This document shows, one piece after another, positions 1 through 5,515 of a stretch of DNA of 5,723 nucleotides. Location: assembly GCA_011372345.1 (NCBI GenBank), contig DRTC01000415.1, positions 1-5,723 on the forward strand, written 5' to 3'. The position numbers were made by a program, and so were the translations under genes. Below the pieces are notes generated by a model that worked only from the letters and a program-made list of their open reading frames with translations, did no database searches and was not told the DNA's origin. The DNA comes from Candidatus Cloacimonadota bacterium. GTDB taxonomy: Bacteria; Cloacimonadota; Cloacimonadia; Cloacimonadales; TCS61. How positions within the stretch are numbered: position 1 is the first letter of the stretch; every line of letters starts with the position of its first letter.

Positions 1-519
1 GCATTAAATCTTATCCTTCCAAAAACTGATGGAGGTCTTAATACGGATTTAACTGCTTTTGAGAAATCGTTTAAATTTCTTCACCTCAAAAAAAATGATA
101 AAATTCTTGTCTATGGAAGCGGGGGAACAGCAGAAACTGCTCTTTATGCTCTACAGGATTTTCCTGATATTTATCTTTCCGCTCGAAATGAAAAAATCGG
201 GAAAGAACTCGCTTTCAATGGGAAAGAACTCGCTTTCAAATATAATTTCAAATTCATACAAGAAAATAAATTATCCGAAGAAAGCTACGATTTGATCATA
301 AATTGTACTCCGCTTGGAATGAACTACGAAGATTTTCTGGAAACCACAAAACTGAAACTTCCGGTAAAAATCATTGACTTACCATACTCTGATAAAAAAA
401 CTCCTCTCATTCAAAGATGTGAACAGGAAAATATTCCTTTTGTGGATGGAAAAATGTTCTGGAAATGGCAGGCGGAAAAACAGTTGGAAAAATTCGTAGC
501 ACAGATTTGTAATCTGTGA
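1..519 (+). CDS. aroE: Shikimate dehydrogenase, 3' part (5' end outside window)
   Basis: Frame 1 is open from the first base and gives 172 residues before the TGA at 517-519. The family reduces 3-dehydroshikimate to shikimate with NADPH in aromatic amino-acid synthesis, in the cytoplasm. Visible landmarks, counted in the fragment: the NTD motif at residues 14-16, whose Asp is catalytic in the family; the glycine-rich dinucleotide loop GSGGTA at 39-44; ARN at 61-63 after the second Rossmann strand, whose Arg is a plausible NADP phosphate contact; NCTPLGM at 101-107; and a C-terminal TPLI...VDG...WQAEKQ region at 134-161 matching the substrate-side Gln helix. About 100 N-terminal residues are missing, so a bifunctional AroD-AroE fusion cannot be excluded. 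Two oddities: residues 67-80 are a tandem seven-residue duplication, and the last residues (VAQICNL) are encoded by a GTAG-headed palindrome. Family assignment is firm; single-domain status is not. Confidence 0.9.
   Translation, partial: ALNLILPKTDGGLNTDLTAFEKSFKFLHLKKNDKILVYGSGGTAETALYALQDFPDIYLSARNEKIGKELAFNGKELAFKYNFKFIQENKLSEESYDLIINCTPLGMNYEDFLETTKLKLPVKIIDLPYSDKKTPLIQRCEQENIPFVDGKMFWKWQAEKQLEKFVAQICNL
199..240 (+). repeat. In-frame 21-bp tandem duplication inside aroE
   Basis: Bases 199-219 and 220-240 are two adjacent copies of a 21-base unit, differing only at the last base (AAT versus AAA). Both begin on a codon boundary, so the protein reads GKELAFN then GKELAFK. The copies lie after the ARN segment of the Rossmann fold, where the family normally has a single KELA-type helix. 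The near identity at DNA level suggests a recent replication-slippage event rather than an old family insertion. Confidence 0.9.
496..518 (+). repeat. REP-like GTAG-headed palindrome overlapping the aroE stop
   Basis: GTAG (496-499) is followed by a perfect 8-bp inverted repeat, CACAGATT (500-507) and AATCTGTG (511-518), around a TGT loop. A GTAG foot on a short palindrome is the hallmark of the REP sequences acted on by RAYT transposases. The element contains most of the aroE stop codon (517-519) and encodes its last residues. With no T-run after it, it is a poor intrinsic terminator. The structure is directly visible; the REP assignment is inference, supported by the two similar GTAG palindromes at 4480-4560. 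Confidence 0.6.
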
Positions 520-538
520 ATATGGTTCAGAATTTATT

Positions 539-562
539 AATCCGGCTTTTGACGGATTGTTT
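539..562 (+). repeat. Dispersed 22-base repeat, copy 1 (terminator-like hairpin)
   Basis: Bases 541-562 are identical to 4436-4457 in the other gene-free gap. In this copy AATCCG (539-544) and CGGATT (553-558) form a 6-bp stem with an 8-base loop, followed by a short T-rich stretch. Lying about 20 bases past the aroE stop, it could act as a weak terminator. The same block contains TTGACG (549-554), close to a -35 hexamer, but no good -10 follows (TATCGC at 572-577), so a promoter role is less likely. The exact repetition is certain; the function is not. Confidence 0.6.
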
Positions 563-581
563 GAGTTACTGTATCGCAATA

Positions 582-632
582 AATCCTGATCGTGCCTGTA
601 AAACAATTTGCTGAATTGTAAAAATAGCACGA
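582..632 (+). repeat. Intergenic module with nested stem, related to 4347-4384
   Basis: Bases 582-619 align without gaps to 4347-4384 at about 29 of 38 positions. The conserved blocks are AATCCTG, GTAAA and CAATTTGCT followed by AATTG. Here the module forms a nested structure: outer arms TCGTGC (590-595) and GCACGA (627-632), and an inner stem ACAATT (603-608) with AATTGT (614-619) around TGCTG. No gene is visible. Conservation in a second gap with the stem preserved argues for a repeated structured element rather than random sequence. Confidence 0.5.
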
Positions 633-635
633 GCA

Positions 636-710
636 AATCATTAATGATTCGGAGAATCAAAATTACAACGAAACAGAGTTTCGTGTTACATCTCAATCAA
701 GATGATTGAG
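636..710 (+). repeat. Run of short hairpins with trinucleotide purine loops before deoA
   Basis: Four palindromes sit in 75 bases. AATCATTAATGATT (636-649) is a perfect 14-base palindrome. GATTC/GAATC (646-650, 654-658) has loop GGA. ACGAAAC/GTTTCGT (668-674, 678-684) has loop AGA. CTCAATCA/TGATTGAG (692-699, 703-710) also has loop AGA. The last arm ends 8 bases before the GGAG ribosome-binding site (719-722) of deoA. No T-run follows any stem. They may be REP-like repeats or a structured 5' leader; nothing here identifies a known riboswitch. Confidence 0.5.
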
Positions 711-727
711 TCACAAACGGAGAATAA

Positions 728-2035
728 ATGAAATACAATCCCGTTGAACTGATTGTGAAAAAGAGAAACGGTGCAAACTTGACCAGAGATGAGATCAAAT
801 TCATCTTCACCGCTTATGAATCAGGGAAAATACCAGAATACCAGATGGCTGCATTTTTGATGTCTATTTATTTCCAGGGTATGAAGATCAATGAAGTTCA
901 GACTTTGACGGAAATCTATATCGAATCCGGAAAGCAGATAACTTTCCCTGCAGAAATGAATACCGTCGATAAACACTCGACTGGCGGAGTTGGAGATAAG
1001 ATCAGCATTCCTCTTGCTCCGATCGTAGCTGCTTGCGGTGGGAAAATCCCGATGATCTCCGGAAGAGGTTTGGGACATACCGGCGGAACTCTCGATAAAC
1101 TGGAATCTATTCCAGGAATGAGAACAGACTTTTCTGAGAAAGAATTTAAGAAAATTGTGAATGAAGTCGGTTTTGCTATCATCAGTCAATCAGCGGAATT
1201 AGTTCCGGTCGATCGCACGATCTATGCTTTACGGGATGTTACCGGAACTGTTGGTAGTTTACCTTTGATCACAGCTAGTATTATGAGCAAGAAGATCGCA
1301 GAAGGTGCAAAGAATTTAGTCGTTGACCTGAAAGTCGGAACCGGAGCATTTATCAAAAATATGGAAATGGCAGATAAACTTGCTGAATTATTGATCAGAA
1401 CCGGAGGAAATTTAGGTCAGAAAGTTGCAGTAGTTTTTTCCAATATGAATTCACCTTTAGGAAAATATGCGGGGAATGCCCTTGAAATAAAAGAAAGCAT
1501 CGAATTTCTTAAAGGGGAGAATATCCCGGATGTCTATGAGATCACCAAAACTCTTGCTGTTGAGATGCTCCAGCTTTGTCAAATCTCAAAAAATATGAAT
1601 GAAGCAGGAGATATGTTCGATAAAGTAATTCAAAACGGTTCAGCATTGGAATATTTCAAGAAATTCATAAAAACTCAAGGTGGAAATTCTGATGTTTGTG
1701 ATGATGTTTCGCTGCTTCCTCATGCAAAATTTGAGATTCCTGTGATTTCCCAAAAAACAGGTTGGATAGAAGCGATCGACAGCCAGCAGATCGGTTATAG
1801 TTTAGTCGATATCGGAGCGGGTAGGAAAAAACTGGATTCAAATTTAGATTACGGAGCCGGAGCATTCTTCCCAAAAAAGATCGGAGATTTTATCCAAAAA
1901 GACGAAGAACTCGGAACTATCTTTTGCGATGATCAGCAAACCGGAAAAGTAGCTGCTACTAAAATAAGAGACAGTTTTACGATTTCGGAAACTGAAATAA
2001 AAAAACCTGATTTGATCTTGAAAGTAATTCATTAA
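728..2035 (+). CDS. deoA: Thymidine (pyrimidine-nucleoside) phosphorylase
   Basis: This 435-residue protein, a normal length for the family, catalyses reversible phosphorolysis of thymidine (and in some members uridine) to base plus (deoxy)ribose-1-phosphate, in nucleoside salvage. The phosphate-binding segment DKHSTGGVGDK is at 81-91 and the family signature SGRGLGHTGGTLDKLE at 111-126. Residues corresponding to E. coli His85, Arg171, Ser186 and Lys190 appear at His83, Arg169, Ser184 and Lys188 with a constant offset of two. Met109 sits where E. coli thymidine phosphorylase has Met and Bacillus-type pyrimidine phosphorylases have Lys, favouring thymidine phosphorylase, though specificity is not proven. 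The ATG at 728 has GGAG at 719-722, five bases upstream. The gene stands alone: a structured gap of 208 bases precedes it and rpmF has its own promoter region. No other deo gene is in view. Confidence 0.95.
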   Translation: MKYNPVELIVKKRNGANLTRDEIKFIFTAYESGKIPEYQMAAFLMSIYFQGMKINEVQTLTEIYIESGKQITFPAEMNTVDKHSTGGVGDKISIPLAPIVAACGGKIPMISGRGLGHTGGTLDKLESIPGMRTDFSEKEFKKIVNEVGFAIISQSAELVPVDRTIYALRDVTGTVGSLPLITASIMSKKIAEGAKNLVVDLKVGTGAFIKNMEMADKLAELLIRTGGNLGQKVAVVFSNMNSPLGKYAGNALEIKESIEFLKGENIPDVYEITKTLAVEMLQLCQISKNMNEAGDMFDKVIQNGSALEYFKKFIKTQGGNSDVCDDVSLLPHAKFEIPVISQKTGWIEAIDSQQIGYSLVDIGAGRKKLDSNLDYGAGAFFPKKIGDFIQKDEELGTIFCDDQQTGKVAATKIRDSFTISETEIKKPDLILKVIH

Positions 2036-2053
2036 TAAAGCAATCCAAAATTC

Positions 2054-2110
2054 TTGACATAAACCTTAACTTAAAATTTATTAACACACTAAAAATAAAA
2101 AGTGTATTAT
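2054..2110 (+). promoter_or_regulatory. Candidate sigma-70 promoters for rpmF-plsX-fabH
   Basis: Two overlapping candidates are visible. The first has a perfect TTGACA (2054-2059) and, after 17 bases, TTTATT (2077-2082, 4 of 6 matches to TATAAT). The second has TTAACA (2081-2086, 5 of 6) and, after 18 bases, TATTAT (2105-2110, 5 of 6). The region is very AT-rich and begins just after deoA, fitting a strong promoter for a ribosomal-protein gene. No factor-independent terminator for deoA is seen in 2036-2053, so read-through from deoA may also occur. Start sites are not determined. Confidence 0.65.
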
Positions 2111-2143
2111 ATTATTTAATATAGAATTAAATAATAAGAGGAG
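2110..2143 (+). promoter_or_regulatory. AT-only stem-loop and strong Shine-Dalgarno in the rpmF leader
   Basis: TATTATTTAAT (2110-2120) and ATTAAATAATA (2126-2136) form a perfect 11-bp inverted repeat around the loop ATAGA. Immediately after it comes GAGGAG (2138-2143), a strong ribosome-binding site five bases before the rpmF ATG. The arms contain only A and T, so the RNA stem would be weak. It might modulate ribosome access, or as DNA it might bind a dyad-recognising protein overlapping the promoter. The symmetry is clear; its role is inferred. Confidence 0.45.
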
Positions 2144-2148
2144 ATAAA

Positions 2149-2328
2149 ATGGCTGTTCCAAAAAGAAAAACTTCAAAATCAAGAAGGGATAAAAGAAGAA
2201 CACATTATAAGGCAGAAATGCCAACAATTTCAACCTGTTCGAATTGCGGAGAACCGGTCCAACCACATAATATTTGTAAGAAATGCGGATTTTATAACGG
2301 TAAAAAAATAATCTCGATAGAAGAATAA
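2149..2328 (+). CDS. rpmF: 50S ribosomal protein L32 (bL32)
   Basis: This small 59-residue protein begins MAVPKRKTSKSRRDKRR, the typical L32 N-terminus that is basic and binds 23S rRNA. Two CxxC pairs, Cys30/Cys33 and Cys43/Cys46, form the zinc-ribbon of the zinc-binding (C+) form of L32. The length is normal for the family. The start is set by GAGGAG five bases upstream and by the conserved MAVPKRK. plsX follows after 14 bases, the widespread rpmF-plsX arrangement linking ribosome and lipid synthesis. The DUF177/YceD gene that often precedes rpmF is absent; deoA takes its place. Confidence 0.97.
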   Translation: MAVPKRKTSKSRRDKRRTHYKAEMPTISTCSNCGEPVQPHNICKKCGFYNGKKIISIEE

Positions 2329-2342
2329 ATCAGCGAAAATTC

Positions 2343-3338
2343 ATGAGAATTGCTATCGACGCTTTTGGCAGTGATAACGCTCCTTTACCTGAAGTAGAAG
2401 GAGCAGTTCATGCGATAAAAGACGATCTTTGTGATAAAATTATCCTCGTTGGAAAAGAAGAGGTTTTAAAAAAATCGTTAGAAAAATTCTTTTATGACAA
2501 AAACCGAATTGAAATTGTACATGCGGATGAAATTATCTCGATGGATGATTCTCCCTCGAGCATTGTCAAGAAAAAGAAGAATTCCTCACTAGTTAAAACA
2601 ATTCAACTGCATAAAGATGGTTTTGTAGATGGAATTGTTAGTGCCGGAAATACGGGAGCGGTTATGGCTGCTTCTCTATTTATTTACGGTCGGATAAAAA
2701 ATGTTCTGCGACCGGCAATTGCTCTGACTTTCCCAACAATACACAAACCTGAAATCGTGCTCGATATCGGAGCAAATGTCGATTGTTCTCCCGAACATTT
2801 AGTGCAATTCGCCAAACTCGGAAGCCTTTATTCCCGCTTTTTCTTTCAGAACAAAAATCCGGAAGTCGCTCTTCTAAATATTGGAGAAGAAAGCGTTAAA
2901 GGAAACGAACTTGTCAAAAAAACATACCAAAAATTGAGTGAATATGAAGATATAAACTTTATTGGAAATATCGAAGGAAAAGATCTGCTGAAAGGTATTG
3001 TCGATGTGGTTGTTTGCGATGGTTTTGTGGGAAATGTGATGCTTAAAACTGTCGAAGGTGTTGCCATTGCTATCTTTGGTATGATGAAAGAACAAATGAA
3101 AATAGACTGGATCGCCAAAATAGGGGCTTTGCTTTCTTTTCCTGTTTATCAATATCTGAAAAAGAAATTAGATCATACTGAGTATGGCGGAGCATTACTG
3201 GTCGGATTAAATGGAATTTCCGTTATTTCGCATGGCAGAGCAAATGCGATCGCGATCAAAAATGCTGTTAAATTTGCTGTTAAGATTGCTAAATCCGGTT
3301 TTATCGAACATGCTCAAGAATATTATGAGAGGTTATAA
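2343..3338 (+). CDS. plsX: Phosphate acyltransferase PlsX
   Basis: The 331-residue protein converts acyl-ACP and inorganic phosphate to acyl-phosphate, which PlsY uses to acylate glycerol-3-phosphate at the membrane. The N-terminus MRIAIDAFGSDNAP matches the family's DAxGGDxAP, with Ser10 in place of the usual second Gly. Further landmarks are SAGNTGA (100-106), LDIGAN (140-145), LNIGEE (178-183), GNIEG (208-212), DVVVCDGFVGNV (221-232) and EYGGALLVGLNG (280-291) followed by SHGRA (296-300). Length is normal. The ATG lies 14 bases after the rpmF stop with no convincing ribosome-binding site (the gap reads ATCAGCGAAAATTC), so translational coupling to rpmF is likely. There is no signal peptide; PlsX is usually a peripheral membrane protein. 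The stop is two bases before the fabH start. Confidence 0.97.
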   Translation: MRIAIDAFGSDNAPLPEVEGAVHAIKDDLCDKIILVGKEEVLKKSLEKFFYDKNRIEIVHADEIISMDDSPSSIVKKKKNSSLVKTIQLHKDGFVDGIVSAGNTGAVMAASLFIYGRIKNVLRPAIALTFPTIHKPEIVLDIGANVDCSPEHLVQFAKLGSLYSRFFFQNKNPEVALLNIGEESVKGNELVKKTYQKLSEYEDINFIGNIEGKDLLKGIVDVVVCDGFVGNVMLKTVEGVAIAIFGMMKEQMKIDWIAKIGALLSFPVYQYLKKKLDHTEYGGALLVGLNGISVISHGRANAIAIKNAVKFAVKIAKSGFIEHAQEYYERL

Positions 3339-3340
3339 TT

Positions 3341-4336
3341 ATGGTTGGAAAATATTATGCAAAAATCGCCGGTACAGGAATGAGTGTTCCTAAAAAAATA
3401 ATGACCAATTTTGATTTTGAAAAAATCGTAAATACTTCAGACGAATGGATAAGAACCAGAACCGGTATGTCTGAAAGACACATTGCTTCGGAAAATGAAG
3501 CTGCATCAGACCTTGCTTATAATGCTGCTTTAAAGGCAATCGAATCTGCTAATATAAAAGCAAGAGAAATTGATATGATCATTGTCGGCACGATTTCCGG
3601 TGATCATCCTTTTCCTTCAACCGCTTGTATTCTCCAAAAGAGATTAGGTTTGAAAAATTTTCCTGCATTTGATTTATCTGCCGGTTGCCCGGGTTGGATC
3701 TATGCTTCCAATGTCGCTAAACAATATATTGAAAATGGAGTGTATAAAAATATTCTTGTAATTGGAGTGGAAATTCTGACAAAAATTACCAATTATCAAG
3801 ATAGAAACACCTGCATTTTATTCGGAGACGGAGCAGGCGCAACCATCTTTTCCCGAGCTGAACGCAAAGATATTTCAAGAGTTATCGATTCAGAAATTTT
3901 TGCTGATGGAACTCATTATGAACTCCTAATACAAGAAGCAGGTGGTTCCAGGATGCCTGCTTCCAAAGAATCTGTAAAAAAAAATCTGCATACACTTTAT
4001 ATGGAAGGAAATAAGATTTTTAAGTTTGCGATCAAGTCGATGTATTCAGCTTGTGATATTGTCCTCAAAAGAAATAATCTCGATGTAAAATCCATCGATT
4101 GGTTGATAACTCACCAGGCAAATATGAGGATCATAGAAGCTCTGGGAAAGAGAATGAAGATTGATACGGATAAAGTTATCGTAAATATTGAAAAATATGC
4201 TAATACTTCTTCTGCTACCATTCCAATTGCTCTTGATGAAGCTGTGCGGGAAGGAAAAATTCGGAGAGGTGATCTGGTTTTGATGTCATCATTTGGGGCT
4301 GGATTAACATCAGGAAGCTTATTGATCAGATATTAG
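3341..4336 (+). CDS. fabH: Beta-ketoacyl-ACP synthase III (FabH)
   Basis: The 331-residue enzyme starts type II fatty-acid synthesis by condensing an acyl-CoA with malonyl-ACP. The Cys-His-Asn triad is intact: Cys116 in DLSAGCPGW, His258 in ITHQANMR and Asn288 in YANTSS. The NTSDEWIRTRTGM block (31-43) and FGDGAGA (161-167) are family hallmarks, as is the C-terminal SSFGAGLTSGSLLIRY. The residues after the catalytic Cys read PGW rather than the common SGF/AGF, which may reshape the acyl pocket; primer preference (acetyl or branched) cannot be read from this. The ATG at 3341 is two bases past the plsX stop, and its ribosome-binding site GAGAGG (3327-3332) lies inside plsX, so the two are cotranscribed. 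Length is at the upper end of normal. Confidence 0.97.
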   Translation: MVGKYYAKIAGTGMSVPKKIMTNFDFEKIVNTSDEWIRTRTGMSERHIASENEAASDLAYNAALKAIESANIKAREIDMIIVGTISGDHPFPSTACILQKRLGLKNFPAFDLSAGCPGWIYASNVAKQYIENGVYKNILVIGVEILTKITNYQDRNTCILFGDGAGATIFSRAERKDISRVIDSEIFADGTHYELLIQEAGGSRMPASKESVKKNLHTLYMEGNKIFKFAIKSMYSACDIVLKRNNLDVKSIDWLITHQANMRIIEALGKRMKIDTDKVIVNIEKYANTSSATIPIALDEAVREGKIRRGDLVLMSSFGAGLTSGSLLIRY

Positions 4337-4362
4337 TATCTCAAACAATCCTGTTTGGGATA
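4337..4362 (+). other. Stem-loop directly after the fabH stop
   Basis: TATCTCAAACA (4337-4347) and TGTTTGGGATA (4352-4362) pair over 11 positions, one of them a G-U wobble, around ATCC. The stem begins on the base after the fabH TAG. No T-run follows, so it is not a standard intrinsic terminator; mRNA 3'-end stabilisation or partial attenuation before fabD is possible. Its bases CTCAAACAATCC (4340-4351) are the exact reverse complement of 554-565 in the first gap, pointing to a repeat origin. Confidence 0.5.
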
Positions 4363-4385
4363 GTAAATCAATTTGCTAAATTGAT
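4347..4385 (+). repeat. Intergenic module, second copy of the 582-619 element
   Basis: Bases 4347-4384 align gap-free to 582-619 (about 29 of 38 identical). The palindrome is better here: ATCAATTT (4367-4374) and ATTTAGC-side partner AAATTGAT (4378-4385) form a perfect 8-bp stem with loop GCT. In the first copy the same GCT sits within the loop, and two arm bases are changed. No coding potential is seen. The pair of copies supports a dispersed structured repeat. Confidence 0.5.
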
Positions 4386-4435
4386 CAATATTAACAAGAT
4401 TGGAATTGTTTTACGAAAGTAACTTAAACTTTTAT

Positions 4436-4460
4436 TCCGGCTTTTGACGGATTGTTTTTT
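4436..4460 (+). repeat. Dispersed 22-base repeat, copy 2 (terminator-like)
   Basis: Bases 4436-4457 are identical to 541-562. TCCG (4436-4439) pairs with CGGA (4448-4451) and is followed by TTGTTTTTT, a better T-rich tail than in copy 1. That makes a weak intrinsic terminator between fabH and fabD possible, although the stem is only 4 bp. GGATTGTTT (4449-4457) also forms a 9-base inverted repeat with AAACAATCC (4343-4351), bracketing a 115-base segment. Confidence 0.55.
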
Positions 4461-4479
4461 AGAAGATACCAGAATTATA

Positions 4480-4560
4480 GTAGTTCGGAACTTGTTTCGA
4501 AACTATTGAATAAATATTTTATGAAAATAAATAAGAAGTTCAGAACAAGTTCTGAACTAC
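4480..4560 (+). repeat. REPIN-like inverted pair of GTAG-headed palindromes upstream of fabD
   Basis: The left element has GTAG (4480-4483) and a stem TTCGGAA/TTTCGAA (4484-4490, 4495-4501) with loop CTTG. The right element is the same design on the minus strand: stem TTCAGAA/TTCTGAA (4539-4545, 4550-4556) and CTAC (4557-4560), the complement of GTAG. The outer 17 bases (4480-4496 and 4544-4560) pair along their length with one G-U, so the RNA can fold as one long hairpin with a 47-base loop or as two local hairpins. The 3' end is 18 bases before the fabD ATG. The architecture matches REP doublets (REPINs/BIMEs); the assignment is inference. Confidence 0.65.
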
Positions 4561-4578
4561 AAAAAAAAGGAAAAAATT

Positions 4579-5514
4579 ATGTCAAAAACAGCTTTTATAT
4601 TTCCAGGTCAGGGAGCTCAATACATTGGGATGGCAATGGATTTTATCGAGCAAAATCCTGAATTCAAAACGATCATCGAAAACTTCGATAAAAAGAATGG
4701 AACAAATTTATTTCAAATTATGAAGGAAGGACCGGAAGAGCTTTTAAAGGAAACAAAATTCACTCAACCAGCAATCCTATTTCACAGTATTGTCGCCATG
4801 AAAACTCTTTTAAACGAGATTGATATAAAACCTGATTTTGTAGCAGGACATTCTCTTGGAGAATTTTCCGCACTCGTTGCTAATGAAGTTCTCGATTTTG
4901 AAGATGCTTTGTATCTTGTTCATCGCAGAGGTGAATTCATGATCAAAGCAAACGAAGGAAAACCTTTTGCTATGGCTGCTATTATCGGACCTGATTCAGC
5001 AAAAGTAAAAGAATTTTGTGAATCAGCATCGAGCGAAGGAATTGTCATTGCAGCTAATTATAATACTCCAGTACAAACTGTTATTTCCGGATCTAAAGCA
5101 GGGGTTGATAAAGCTTGTGAACTCGCTTCCGCAGCCGGAGCAAAAAGAGTTGTTCCGCTTGTAGTAGGAGCTCCTTTCCATTCTCCTTTGATCGAAAAAG
5201 CAGGAAATTGGTTGGCGGAAGAAATGGATAAGATCAATTTTAAAACAACGGAAATTCCGGTCATTTCCAATGTCGATGCCAAACCGGTTTCCGATCCTGA
5301 GCAAATTAAGAAAAATCTGGCAGAGCAGGTTACATCATCAGTTCTCTGGGTAGATTCAATCAATAATTTGATCAAAGATGGAGTCGAGATTTTTATTGAG
5401 TTTGGTCCCAAAAAAGTGCTTGCCGGAATGATCAAAAAAATAGATCGAAGCGTTAAAGTCATGAGTATAGATAAGCTGGAAGATGTAGAGAAAGTGAAAG
5501 TTGAATTAGTATAA
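4579..5514 (+). CDS. fabD: Malonyl-CoA:ACP transacylase (FabD)
   Basis: The 311-residue enzyme moves malonyl from CoA to acyl carrier protein, supplying FabH and the elongating synthases. Catalytic residues appear at the E. coli positions: Gln11 in PGQGAQ, Ser92 in GHSLGE, Arg117 in HRRGEFM, His201 in APFHSP and Gln250 in AEQVTSSVLW. Length is normal for a stand-alone FabD, with no extra domain. The ATG at 4579 has AAGGA (4567-4571) seven bases upstream, and the protein begins with the family's TAFIFPGQGAQ, so the start is secure. Unlike the tight rpmF-plsX-fabH run, it is separated from fabH by 242 bases of repeats and may be separately tuned. An intrinsic terminator follows within 2 bases of the stop, so fabG and acpP, common next genes, are not cotranscribed here. 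Confidence 0.97.
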   Translation: MSKTAFIFPGQGAQYIGMAMDFIEQNPEFKTIIENFDKKNGTNLFQIMKEGPEELLKETKFTQPAILFHSIVAMKTLLNEIDIKPDFVAGHSLGEFSALVANEVLDFEDALYLVHRRGEFMIKANEGKPFAMAAIIGPDSAKVKEFCESASSEGIVIAANYNTPVQTVISGSKAGVDKACELASAAGAKRVVPLVVGAPFHSPLIEKAGNWLAEEMDKINFKTTEIPVISNVDAKPVSDPEQIKKNLAEQVTSSVLWVDSINNLIKDGVEIFIEFGPKKVLAGMIKKIDRSVKVMSIDKLEDVEKVKVELV

Positions 5515-5515
5515 A

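Noticed and set aside
59..295. Plus-strand 78-residue frame inside aroE
   Set aside because: It overlaps the conserved aroE frame, starts without a ribosome-binding site and repeats KNSLSMG only because of the 21-bp duplication.
541..577. Promoter inside the 22-base repeat (TTGACG at 549-554)
   Set aside because: The -35 is good, but the hexamers at proper spacing (TATCGC here, TACCAG at 4467-4472 in the other copy) match TATAAT poorly and are not shared.
379..696. Minus-strand open frame of 105 residues across the aroE end and the first gap
   Set aside because: It runs opposite to well-supported aroE and through the palindromes, has no ribosome-binding site and no recognisable domain; its low-complexity product is explained by repeat sequence.
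496..710. CRISPR array
   Set aside because: The palindromes here differ in sequence and spacing; there is no constant direct repeat with unique spacers and no cas gene.
3246..3253. GCGATCGC octamer resembling cyanobacterial HIP1
   Set aside because: A single occurrence inside plsX in a GATC-rich coding context, with no other copies in the window.
4452..4661. 69-residue frame crossing the REPIN-like block into fabD
   Set aside because: It is out of frame with fabD, covers the palindromes and has no family resemblance or ribosome-binding site.
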